Positions 1 through 8,980 of a stretch of DNA of 64,000 nucleotides are shown here, piece after piece. Origin of the DNA: Xenopus tropicalis (lineage: Eukaryota; Chordata; Amphibia; Anura; Pipidae); assembly GCF_000004195.4 (NCBI RefSeq), contig NC_030683.2, forward strand, positions 76,107,764 through 76,171,763, in the 5' to 3' direction. Numbering within the stretch: the first letter of the stretch is position 1; every line of letters starts with the position of its first letter. Made by a program: the position numbers and the translations under genes. The notes beneath the pieces were generated by a model that did not search any database, was not told the DNA's origin, and saw nothing but the letters and a program-made list of their open reading frames with translations.

Positions 1-440
1 TTTTTATTGAATTATTTTTGTATTTATTGGTCACCAGTATAATAGCTTCTGCAATAATAAATGTTGTGCAGATCCCATGTTTATTATAAATAAAAACAGA
101 ACCTGAATTCCCAGGCTGCTGGATGCCAGCCTGTTGCCCACCTTCATGCCTTTTCTCTTCAGGACAGGGGCTTTGTACTTCACAAACAATAGGAATAGGG
201 GTGGGGCCACAATAAAAATTCTAGGGCTTATTTATTCCTAGCGTCTCTCTTCATACCTGTATCTGGTGAGTTATCACCATGCTCTTTATCCGTCATTGGA
301 ACTTCAGATAGCTACCATTGTGTCTTACCAGCTACAGTGAGCTCCAGGGTTCCAACCTATTACTAGCTAACCTAATTGTTGACTCACTAAGTTGAAAAGC
401 CTCAGGCTCCCTGGAAACAAACTCACTGGTTTAGATACTG
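1..440. other. unassigned AT-rich sequence
   Basis: No credible reading frame, inverted-repeat terminus or tandem repeat was seen here. It may be unique intergenic DNA or an old unrecognisable repeat. Confidence 0.4.
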
Positions 441-471
441 TATAAAGGAACAGTAACACAAAAATGTCACT
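441..471 (+). repeat. fragment of a T2-type MITE end
   Basis: The stretch AAAGGAACAGTAACAC is the complement of the right terminus seen at 5685-5707 (GTGTTACTGTTCCTTT). It directly abuts the TTAA start of the next element, so it may be a remnant split by that insertion. Confidence 0.5.
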
Positions 472-1325
472 TTAAAGGAGAAGGAAAGGCTAATCTCAAG
501 CTGCAGGCTTACCTTCAGTTGTCTCAGTAGTGCCCTTAAGTCTCCCCAAATTCCGATCGTTCAGATGATTAGAAGCCAAACAGGAAAAAAAAACGCTGAG
601 CTGGGTAAAGAGGATTCCCATAATGCATCGCTCCTTCACTGACTTGATGACCAAGACTGCTAGGCGGCGCATGCGCACATGTCCCTCTTCAGCAAGCAAG
701 CAGGCATGCTCCCCTTCAGACTGGCAACCGGCGTCTGGTTGCTATGGCGACGCACTATATAAATAGTGCATGCTGCGACGCGCCGGAGCCATTAGAAGAG
801 GACGCAACAGGCGAGTGCTGGGGGGAGTGTTACCGGTGGTGGACAAAGACCACTGGAAAGGTGCGGAGTGGAGCGGGGGGCGGGGTGTGTGTGGACAAGG
901 ACAAAGACTCCAAAGGTGCGGGGAGCGGTGGGTGTGTGTTACTGGTGCGGGGAGCGGAGCGCGGGGGGTGTGTGTGTGGACAAAGACTCCAAAGGTGCGG
1001 GGAGTGGAGCTGGGGGGACGGACAGTGGGTGTGTGTTACTGGTGGACAAAGACTCTGGTGCGGTGCGGGGAGCGAGGTTAAAAAGCAGAATGTGCCACTA
1101 GTAATCCAGCGGGGAGCAGAAAGGGGACGCATGCGCATTACAGATGGTGAGGGAAAGGGTTTTTAAAGATGGCAGCGCCATTCACTGAAACAAGCATGTA
1201 GTTTGTAGTAAGTGTATCTCTGTAAATCTTTCATTAGGGAAGCCAGAAATATAGCATTTTTACACAGCAATAGCAGTACTACTTAATAGTGTGCTTAATA
1301 GATTTTGACTTTTCTTGTCCTTTAA
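472..1325. mobile_element. T2-type MITE (TTAAAGG termini)
   Basis: The left end reads TTAAAGGAGAAGGAAAG and the complement of the right end reads TTAAAGGACAAGAAAAG, so the 854-bp unit is bounded by an imperfect inverted repeat that includes the TTAA target. This matches the TTAAAGGRR pattern of Xenopus T2 MITEs. It has no transposase. The centre is unusually CpG- and G-rich and holds a short tandem repeat. It could only move with a transposase supplied from elsewhere. Confidence 0.8.
840..1085 (+). repeat. G-rich minisatellite inside the T2 MITE
   Basis: Phrases such as GACAAAGACTCCAAAGGTGCG and GGGTGTGTGTTACTGGTG recur in irregular order at 30-60 bp spacing. Overlapping open frames on both strands come from the G/C bias and are not treated as genes. 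Confidence 0.7.
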
Positions 1326-1509
1326 AGATATTAATTCAAAATACTTTTATTAAGCTATGTAACATAAAAAAAATACAATATTGTAAGTGTTTTTTAAATA
1401 AATTACATTGCCACTGACTTACTGGGCTAAGCTTCAAAAGGAGATTTGGCGATGTGTAGACTTCCGGTTTAATCCGGAAGTTAATTTAGTGCATTCTTCA
1501 GAGTTCCTT
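1326..1509. other. unassigned
   Basis: AT-rich sequence with a small inverted pair, CTTCCGGTTTAATCCGGAAG, at 1461-1480. No other structure is visible. Confidence 0.35.
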
Positions 1510-2058
1510 TATAAAGTGATTAATGGGCTACTAGTGATCTGGCACAGAAAGGGATAGGAGACGGACCTTTTCTCCTCTTTCGCTGGGTACAGGGCCACCA
1601 ACAGGGGGGGACACAGGCCCGGGCCTTTTTAACTTTAAAGGTGGCCCGACTGTGCAAGAGTTTTCTTAGCTTTGGCCCCCTTTAATCAACTCCGGGCCCT
1701 GTGACTGTCATGTCCCGCAGCTCCCCGCTACAGCTGCGCTTTTATAAGGTTGCGGCCATATGCACAGGCAAATGACATCAATATGCACAGGCGCAACCTT
1801 ATGAAAGCGCAGATGTAGCTGGGAGCCGCGGGACATAGCGGAGGACACCACCGAAGCCAGAGGATGCTGGGGAAGAGACGCAGATGAAGGAAGGAAGCAG
1901 GAGGATGCTTGGGGGAGCTGGAGAAAGCAGGAGGATGCTGGGGGGAGCTGGATGATGCTTGGGGGGGCCTGGGGGAAGCAGGAGGATGCTGGGGGGAGCT
2001 GGAGGATGCTTTAGGGGGGCCTGGGGGAAGCAGGAGGATGCTGGGGGTTCCCTGAGGG
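1510..2058. repeat. duplicated segment S, first copy, left part (S1)
   Basis: From AAAGTGATTAATGGGCTAC onward the sequence matches 12021-12560 closely. It ends in a GGAGGATGCTGGGGGAGC-type minisatellite (1895-2050), where it is cut by the hAT element beginning at 2059. The right part resumes at 8815 and the tail is at 11874-12016. Confidence 0.8.
1710..1836. repeat. 45-bp-arm hairpin
   Basis: Arms 1710-1754 and 1792-1836 are reverse complements with about five mismatches, around a 37-bp spacer. The other copy of segment S has the same hairpin at 12213-12338 with a few changes. It is probably the foldback core of an older MITE. Confidence 0.75.
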
Positions 2059-2338
2059 CAGGGCCGATTTAAGGCTTTGGTGGGCCCTGGGCAGAGATAC
2101 AGTTGATGGGCCCCTGGCCCCACCCTGGCCACACCCCTGCCTGCCCCTGGCCACACACCCGCCCCACCCCTGGCCACACCCCCACCACACCCCCGATCAT
2201 GCATTAACAAACTGATCCCCACATTGCCATCACCATAGGATGCAGTTACACACACTGTTATGATAAAAGGAAAACAAATGCAACCATACTTAGAACCTTT
2301 ACTGATTGTATAGTCAGTTAGAAAGCTTTAATATTTTG

Positions 2339-2945
2339 GTACACACAGGGCATGTTACAGTAGTTCTGATCAAGCTGAAAAGAACATTAACATTAGAACA
2401 TATTTTCCATTTCTTACAAGTTTTAAAGAAGGCGTAATGAAGAATATGGAGGCAACCTTGCAAAACTACTACTATTTTGTGTACACACTGGGCATGTTAC
2501 AGTAGTTCTGATCAAGCTGAAAAGAACATTAACACTAGAACATATTTTCCACTTCTTACAAGTTTTAAAGAAGACGTAATGAAGAATATAGAGGCAACCT
2601 TGCAAAACTACTACTATTTTGTGTACACACAGGGCATGTTGCAGTAGTTCTGATCAAACATTAAAGGGACATTAACATCAGAACATGGTTTCCATTTTTT
2701 ACAAGTTTTAAAGAAGACATAATGAAGAATATGGATGCAACCAGGCAAAACTACTATTTTGTTAACACACTGTCAAGCTTAAAGGAACATTACTCCTGAA
2801 TAAGTAATGAAGAATTCCATTTTTGGCATTTTCACAAACAGATAAGTAATGAAGAAGAATATGGACGTAACCATGCAAAACCGCTATTTTTTGTACACAC
2901 TGGGCATTTTGTATTAGTTTTGATAAAGCTTAAAAGGAACATTTA
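2339..2945 (-). repeat. 142-bp tandem repeat, about four copies
   Basis: ACACACAGGGCATGTTACAG or its variants start at 2341, 2483 and 2625, exactly 142 bp apart, and then decay toward 2945. The array lies just 3' of the minus-strand transposase fragment, so it occupies the 3' untranslated part of the hAT element. Confidence 0.85.
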
Positions 2946-2963
2946 CAGAACAGTGCTGCAAGC

Positions 2964-3440
2964 CTAAAACTTTCTCCTGGACTTTTGTATTGCAAAGGAA
3001 TGTACAAGATCACTGAAATCCAAACTCTGTACAATATTATTTTCTATTGCCATAAGAGTTAAAGCGTTAAGACGCTGTTCTTGCATTTGGGAGTGTAATT
3101 CTGATTTTATAAATTTAAGTTTAGAGAAAGTGCGCTCTCCCCCAGCTACAGAGACATGTAATGTTAAGTATATGCGGAGGGCAATTTCCACATTTGGGTA
3201 GACAGATATAATGTTTTTTTCTCGCAAAAATTTGCTGAGGTAAAGGCTACTTTGAATAACACTAGTAGTGGAATGAAAGGACTGCAGTAAGCTCTGAAAT
3301 GCAACAACTTCATCTGAAAATGTGAGCTCCAAATCATTTGGATATGCCTGTTGAAGATTGAATGCATTTGTTCTTAACAAATCTAGCTTTCTAAAAGCAA
3401 GATCATCTAGGAATCCAAATCGATTATTGTGTGATATAGA
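2964..3440 (-). pseudogene. hAT transposase C-terminal fragment
   Basis: The minus strand encodes about 155 residues that look like the end of a hAT transposase of the zinc-finger-MYM-like kind. The dimerisation motif is visible as AGGERTFSKLKFIKSEL followed by a conserved leucine/asparagine stretch. It ends at a stop near 2964. The open frame continues upstream of 3380 to about 3440 with HNNRFGFLDDL-like residues and is then lost at a T2-like MITE. BED finger and catalytic core are absent, so it cannot act as a transposase. In intact relatives this region mediates multimerisation. It supports a hAT origin for the surrounding element, with transcription toward lower coordinates. Confidence 0.85.
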
Positions 3441-3689
3441 GTGATATTCTGAAACATTTGGTTTTCATTTTTTATTATTTGTGGTGTTTTGAGTTATTTA
3501 GCTTTTAATTCAGCAGCTCTCCTGTTTGCAAATTCAGCAATCTGGTTGTTAGGGTCCAAATTACCCTAGTAACCATGCATTGATTTGAATAAGACTGGAA
3601 TATGAATAGGAAGAGGTCTGAATTGAAAGAAATCAGAGTATTTGTTTTTTTGATGGGTCAGCAACCCCTATTTGAAAGTTGGAAAAAGG
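3441..3689 (+). mobile_element. T2-like MITE body (fragment)
   Basis: The motifs GTTGTTAGGGTCCAAATTACC and GGTCAGCAACCCC resemble the interior of the complete T2-type element at 61922-62386 (GTTGCTAGGGTCC and GGGTCACTGACCC). Neither terminus is clear. The element seems to have been opened by expansion of the following minisatellite. Confidence 0.5.
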
Positions 3690-4495
3690 GAGGGGGCAGG
3701 GAGAGAGCAATAGGAAAAGGGAGAGCAATAGGGAGGGGGCAAGAAAATGCAAAAGGGAGGGGGCAGGGCGAGCAAAAGGGAGGAGGCAGGGAGAGCAAAA
3801 AGGAGGGGGACAGGGACAGCAAAAGGGAGGGAGACAGGGAGAGCAAAAGGGAGGGAGACAGGGAGAGCAAAAGGGAGGGAGACAGGGAGAGCAAAAGGGA
3901 GGGAGACAGGGAGAGCAAAAGGGAGAGAGCAAAAGGGAGGGAGGGGGCAGGGAGAGCAAAAGGGAGGGGGACAGGGAGAGCAAAAGGGAGGGAGACAGGG
4001 AGAGCAAAAGGGAGGGAGACAGGGAGAGCAAAAGGGAGCGAGACAGGGAGAGCAAAAGGGAGGGAGCAAAAGGGAGGGAGGGGGCAGGGAGAGCAAAAGG
4101 GAGGGGGACAGGGAGAGCAAAAGGGAGGGGGACAGGGAGAGCAAAAGGGAGGGGGCAGGGAGAGCAAAAGGGAAGGGGCAGGGAGAGCAAAAGGGAGGGG
4201 GACAGGGAGAGCAAAAGGGAGGGGGACAGGGAGAGCAAAAGGGAGGGGGCAGGGAGAGCAAAAGGGAGGGAGCAAAAGGGAGGTGGCAGGGAGAGCAAAA
4301 GGGAGGGGGACAGGGAGAGCAAAAAGGGACGGGGACAGGGAGAGCAAAATGGAGGGGGACAGGGAGAGCAAAAGGGAGGGGGACAGCCGGGAGAGCAAAA
4401 AGGGAGGGGGACAGCCAGTAGAGCAAAAAGGGAGGGGGACAGTCGGGAGACCAAAAAGAGAGGGGGACAGGGAGAACAAAAGGGAGGGGGCAAAA
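3690..4495 (+). repeat. purine-only 24-bp minisatellite
   Basis: About 800 bp consists almost entirely of A and G on the plus strand, built from GGGAGGGGGACAGGGAGAG followed by CAAAA, with 18- to 27-bp length variants. All frames on both strands are open because the repeat lacks stop codons; no protein is inferred. Such purine runs can form triplex or G-quadruplex DNA and are prone to length change. Confidence 0.95.
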
Positions 4496-5188
4496 GGACA
4501 CAAGATTGTTTGTACAAAAATTACAAAGGAAATCAATAACAGTTAACTTGATTTTTTAGTGAGTGCCTCTGTACCTGTACATGAAAGGGTTATATATTTT
4601 ATGCAAGAGCCATGCTTGGATTGGACTTAATAAAGACAAATTAGTAAAAAGAAAAAAGTAAATAATCCATAAACTTGGAGACAAAGTAAGCAGTAATCTT
4701 CTTATCCCATCCAGTTTAGCAATTCTTAAAATCCTCTCCAAAAGATGCATATCTGAAATATACGCCCGCCCCCCAGTCCCACTCTCACGGTCACCGTCAC
4801 CCCATCTCAGAAAGCTACATACAAATATAATATCATGTCCTTTTTTTTTTAAGGATTTAGGAAAACTGCTGCTCTTGCTCACCATTAGCTGAAGTGAGAA
4901 AGGACAGGTGCGGTGTACGGGCGGCTGGCGTTGCTAGCTAGCTAGTAGCAGCAGCATGATGACTGGTGCTGAGCTGAGGCCTAGGCCGCATGTTGCACAG
5001 TAGAGAAACGCGTGGAGCGCGAAGCGCGCCGCGTCCCCTCTCCTTCGGATCCAACGTCGACTGCGGTGGCACCTCCCCCTTCACCGTCTTATATAGGCTC
5101 AATGGTTTCCCGCGCAGCAGTCCAGGAGAGGTACTTCCGGGCGGGTATTGTGCCGACAGAGGGAGGCGGATGGTTGGGGTGCTAAGGG
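4496..5188. other. mixed sequence with a CpG-rich block
   Basis: 4496-4890 shows nothing recognisable. 4900-5188 is CpG-rich, contains CTAGCTAGCTAG and a TATA-like TTATATAGG at 5089-5097, and ends in a stretch (5125-5188) resembling 8622-8666. It could be the promoter side of the minus-strand hAT element, but its coding region is not continuous with it. Confidence 0.4.
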
Positions 5189-5324
5189 CAGGGCCGGGCC
5201 AAGGTATTTTGGCACCCTAGGCAAGGGCTTCAATCAGCACCCCCCCCATTACAATTTCACACCTTACCATTATATGGTTTCAAATTTTTTTTTTAACTCT
5301 TTTTTTTTTCCAGCATTTTAGATA
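5189..5324 (+). mobile_element. hAT left-end fragment
   Basis: It begins CAGGGCCGGGCCAAGG and continues TTTTGGCACCCTAGGCAAGG, the same left end as the complete element at 33725-34761. The preceding 8 bp is GCTAAGGG. Its matching right end was not found; the sequence runs into a T2 MITE. Confidence 0.7.
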
Positions 5325-5707
5325 ATTTAATAATAAAAATATAATGTGCTGCTGCCCTGCACTGGTAAAAGTTGTGTGTTTACTTCAGAAAGTCTACAAT
5401 AGTTTATATAAATAAGCTGCTATGTAGCCATGGAGGCAGCCATTCAAAGGAGAAAAGGCACAGGCACTTAACAGATAAAACACTATTGTATTCTATAGAA
5501 CTTATCTGGTATCTGCTATGTAACCTGTGCCTTTTCTCCTTTTTTCCAGCTTGAATGGCTGCCCCCGTGGCTACACAGCAGCTTATTATATAAATTATAG
5601 TAGTGTTACTGTAGCAAACACACCAGTGTTACCAGTGCAGGGCAACAGTGCATTATATTTGTATTACTTTAAAGCTCTTTCATTTTTTGGTGTTACTGTT
5701 CCTTTAA
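5325..5707. mobile_element. palindromic T2-type MITE, left tip lost
   Basis: The left arm (about 5333-5460) and right arm (about 5530-5690) are inverted copies; AAGGAGAAAAGGCACAGG pairs with CCTGTGCCTTTTCTCCTT. The right end is GTTACTGTTCCTTTAA, which fits the T2 pattern. The left tip has been replaced by T-rich sequence. Confidence 0.85.
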
Positions 5708-6367
5708 AGTGGTCCCTAGCACCCATATAGCTGCTGGAAATGTTTGGAGAGCTGCTAAACAAAAATCTACATAATTGAAAAAAATCACAAAGAAAATCAA
5801 GACCAACTGCAAATTGTCACTATCTACATCACAGAATGGTAAACACAACACAGAGCAGGACAGGCATAAAAATGATACCCAGAGCCACGAGGCATCATCA
5901 ACATTATAAAGGCACAAACATCATATTGATAAGCAACAAAACAGTGAGATCTGAAGCCCAGCCCTAGGACAAATAGTCAATGTCACACGAATGGCCTGAT
6001 GATTTACAGTTAAGGCACACTAAATTCTTATTAACAGACCATTTAGTGAAAAAATATTTAGCTCCATACATTAAAAACATCAAAAAGCTTCTTATTAAAT
6101 CTTGGCAAATCTGGCATTTATTTCTGCATTTTAAAGTATATTTTTAAATTTTTTATAATAAATCACACAAAGTCACAGGCAGCACATCAGCCCAAACTTA
6201 AAACAAAATAATCACAACACACATGAAACACCACCCCACCCCTAGTCACAGCATGCATAACCCTTATCAGTGCTAAAACAAAAGCCCCTACCCCCTAGTC
6301 ACAGCACACATAAACCTAATCAGTTCCAGCAAAGCAGCAACCACCCCCAGTCACAGCACAGTCACAT
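5708..6367. other. unassigned AT-rich DNA with a weak tandem repeat
   Basis: 5708-6215 shows no feature. At 6220-6367 CCCCTAGTCACAGCA recurs three times at 60-70 bp spacing, suggesting a decayed minisatellite leading into the larger array. Confidence 0.4.
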
Positions 6368-6539
6368 GTATTGCCCCACCTGAAGCCAAGCCACGGCCCA
6401 AGTAGATAGAACTAAAAAATGGGTAGCTGCCATTATCATGCCACATAAAAAAGCCCCCAATTGCACCCATGTACCAGTGCCAACAGTCATCATATTGCCC
6501 CCATGTATTTGTGCCAGCACCCAACATATTGCCCCCATC

Positions 6540-8390
6540 TGTACTGTGCCAGAAGCAGCCAACCCCTCATATTGCCCCCCATCTGTACCTGTGTCAGCAG
6601 CCAAGCCACCCCTCATATTGCCCTCCCATCTGTACCTGCGTCAGCAGCCAAGCCACCCCTCATATTGCCCTCCCATCTGTACCTGTGTCAGCAGCCAAGC
6701 CACCCCTCATATTGCCCCCCATCTGTACTGTGCCAGCAGCCAAGCCACCCCTCATATTTCGCCCCCAGGCCCCAGCATCTGTACCTGTGTCAGCAGCCAA
6801 GCCACCCCTCATATTGTGCCCCCAGGCCCCAGCATCTGTACCTGTGCCAGCAGCCAAGCCACCCCTCATATTGCCCCCCATCTGTACCTGTGTCAGCAGC
6901 CAAGCCACCCCTCATATTGCCCTCCCATCTGTACCTGTGTCAGCAGCCAAGCCACCCCTCATATTGCCCTCCATCTGTACCTGTGTCAGCAGCCAAGCCA
7001 CCCCTCATATTGCCCTCCCATCTGTACCTGTGTCAGCAGCCAAGCCACCCCTCATATTGCCCTCCATCTGTACCTGTGTCAGCAGCCAAGCCACCCCTCA
7101 TATTGCCCTCCCATCTGTACCTGTGTCAGCAGCCAAGCCACCCCTCATATTGCCCTCCATCTGTACCTGTGTCAGCAGCCAAGCCACCCCTCATATTGCC
7201 CCCCATCTGTACTGTGCCAGCAGCCAAGCCACCCCTCATATTGCCCTCCCAGGCCCCAGCCTCTGTACCTGTGTCAGCAGCCAAGCCACCCCTCATATTG
7301 CCCCCCCAGGCCCTAGCCTCTGTACCTGTGTCAGCAGCCAAGCCACCCCTCATATTGCCCTCCCATCTGTACCTGTGTCAGCAGCCAAGCCACCCCTTAT
7401 ATTGCCCTCCCATCTGTACCTGTGTCAGCAGCCAAGCCACCCCTCATATTGCCCCCCATCTGTACTGTGCCAGCAGCCAAGCCACCCCTCATATTGTCCC
7501 CCCAGGCCCCAGCCTCTGTACCTGTGTCAGCAGCCAAGACACCCCTCATATTGCCCTCCCATCTGTACCTGTGTCAGTAGCCAAGCCACCCCTCATATTG
7601 CCCCCCATCTGTACTGTGCCAGCAGCCAAGCCACTCCTCATATTGCCCCCCCAGGCCCTAGCCTCTGTACCTGTGTCAGCAGCCAAGCCACCCCTCATAT
7701 TGCCCTCCCATCTGTACCTGTGTCAGCAGCCAAGCCACCCCTCATATTGCCCCCATCTGTACTGTGCCAGAAGCCAAGCCACCCCTCATATTGCCCCCCC
7801 CAGGCCCCAGCCTCTGTACCTGTGTCAGCAGCCAAGACACCCCTCATATTGCCCTCCCATCTGTACCTGTGTCAGTAGCCAAGCCACCCCTCATATTGCC
7901 CCCCATCTGTACTGTGCCAGCAGCCAAGCCACTCCTCATATTGCCCCCCCAGGCCCTAGCCTCTGTACCTGTGTCAGCAGCCAAGCCACCCCTCATATTG
8001 CCCTCCCATCTGTACCTGTGTCAGCAGCCAAGCCACCCCTCATATTGCCCCCATCTGTACTGTGCCAGAAGCCAAGCCACCCCTCATATTGCCCCCCCCA
8101 GGCCCCAGCCTCTGTACCTGTGTCAGCAGCCAAGCCACCCCTCATATTGCACCCCCAGGCCCCAGCATCTGTACCTGTGTCAGCAGTCAAGCCACCCCTC
8201 CTATTGCGCCCCCAGGCCCAGCATCTGTACCTGTGTCAGCAGCCAAGCCCCCCTCATATTGCCCCCATCTGTACTGTGCCAGCAGCCAAGCCCCCCTCAT
8301 ATTGCCCCCATCTGTACCTGTGTCAGCAGCCAAGCCCCCCTCATATTGCGCCCCCAGCCAGGCCCCAGCATCTGTACCTGTGTCAGCAGC
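6540..8390. repeat. 47-bp minisatellite, array 1
   Basis: The unit is about 47 bp: CATCTGTACCTGTGTCAGCAG followed by CCAAGCCACCCCTCATATTG plus a short C-rich linker. Higher-order variants carry CCCAGGCCCCAGC in place of the linker. The long open frames it creates in every phase are repeat artefacts. Confidence 0.95.
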
Positions 8391-8515
8391 AGCAGTGCCT
8401 CGAAATCCCAGTCCCAGGTCCCAGTCAGCCAAGGCCAGCAGTCCTGCTCACTCAGCCAGCCCACAGCACAACCGACCGACGCCACACCCAAGCGCCTTCT
8501 GCGCCTTCTGTTTCA

Positions 8516-8563
8516 ATGACACGCATGCGTAGGGGGGGCATGCCCAATACGCATGCGTGTCAT
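8516..8563. repeat. 16-bp perfect palindrome arms
   Basis: ATGACACGCATGCGTA at 8516-8531 is the exact reverse complement of 8548-8563, with a G/C-rich 16-bp loop. The duplicate copy near 11410-11457 has one arm mismatch (ACATGC for ACACGC). Confidence 0.8.
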
Positions 8564-8621
8564 ACAGGCGCACGGAGGTCAGCGCCGCCAGTATAGGGAA
8601 GGGTGGGAAAAAAAACAAAAC

Positions 8622-8814
8622 AGGTGAGGTACTTCCGGGAGGGTATTTGGCTGGCGTGGGGGTGCTGAGGGGGCGTGGTCGGCTGTGGCTGATCCGAAGG
8701 GGGGAAAAAATATATATATATATAAATAAAAAAGTACTAAGCGGCGTGGTGGGCCCCCCTTAAGAGTGGGCCCTGGGCAGGTGCCCATTTTGCCCACTTA
8801 TTAAGGCAGCCCTG
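8622..8814 (+). mobile_element. right terminal part of the 2059 hAT element
   Basis: GGTGGGCCCCCCTTAAGAGTG and TTATTAAGGCAGCCCTG form the right end; the complement of the tip, CAGGGCTGCCTTAA, matches the left tip CAGGGCCGATTTAA. A (TA)n tract interrupts it near 8710. Confidence 0.65.
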
Positions 8815-8980
8815 CCTGATGGAACCAGGAAGATGCTGGGGGGGAGCTGGAGGATGCTTGGGGTGGCACTGGAGGAAGCAGGAGGATGCTTGGGAGGCCC
8901 TGGATGAAGCAGGAGGATGTGTCCCACCTGACAGACTGGCCATCCAGTGCTGCAACAAAAAAATTGGCTGGCCTCCCCAA
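8815..8980. repeat. segment S1, right part
   Basis: After the hAT end the host-side sequence resumes with GAAGATGCTGGGGGGGAGC and the GGAGGATGCTTGGG minisatellite, matching 12590-12716 in copy S2. Confidence 0.8.

Larger units (their letters stand above)
2059..8814 (-). mobile_element. composite hAT element, nested and rearranged
   Basis: The left end starts CAGGGCCG after CCTGAGGG; the right end finishes GGCAGCCCTG before CCTGATGG, giving a 7/8 match for an 8-bp hAT target duplication. The unfilled site exists in the sister segment near 12560-12600. Inside are a minus-strand hAT transposase 3' fragment, several tandem arrays, another hAT start at 5189 and a palindromic T2 MITE. Positions 5125-5188 and 8622-8666 resemble one another, so the interior is probably not one simple element and the outer boundary assignment is partly inference. 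Confidence 0.6.
6368..8980. repeat. tandem duplication, copy 1
   Basis: GTATTGCCCCACCTGAAGCC at 6368 recurs at 8981. Both copies share the 47-bp array, the CGCATGCG palindrome, the hAT right end and the flanking GGATGC-rich DNA down to CTCCCCAAG. The junction CTCCCCAAG/TATTGCCCC at about 8980 is the duplication breakpoint. Confidence 0.9.

Noticed and set aside
740..1140. CpG island or promoter of a host gene
   Set aside because: The CpG-rich part lies within the inverted repeats of a T2-type MITE and has no adjoining exon-like sequence; kept only as a low-level possibility in the findings.
3602..4546. Long frames on both strands over the purine repeat (arginine/glycine/lysine-rich or proline/leucine-rich)
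   Set aside because: The repeat has no stop codons in any phase; peptide content only mirrors base composition.
6461..8596. 711-residue open frame and other long frames over 6.4-11.5 kb
   Set aside because: All three phases on one strand are open because a 47-bp unit lacks stops; the peptide is a repeat of the minisatellite with no start context or domain.
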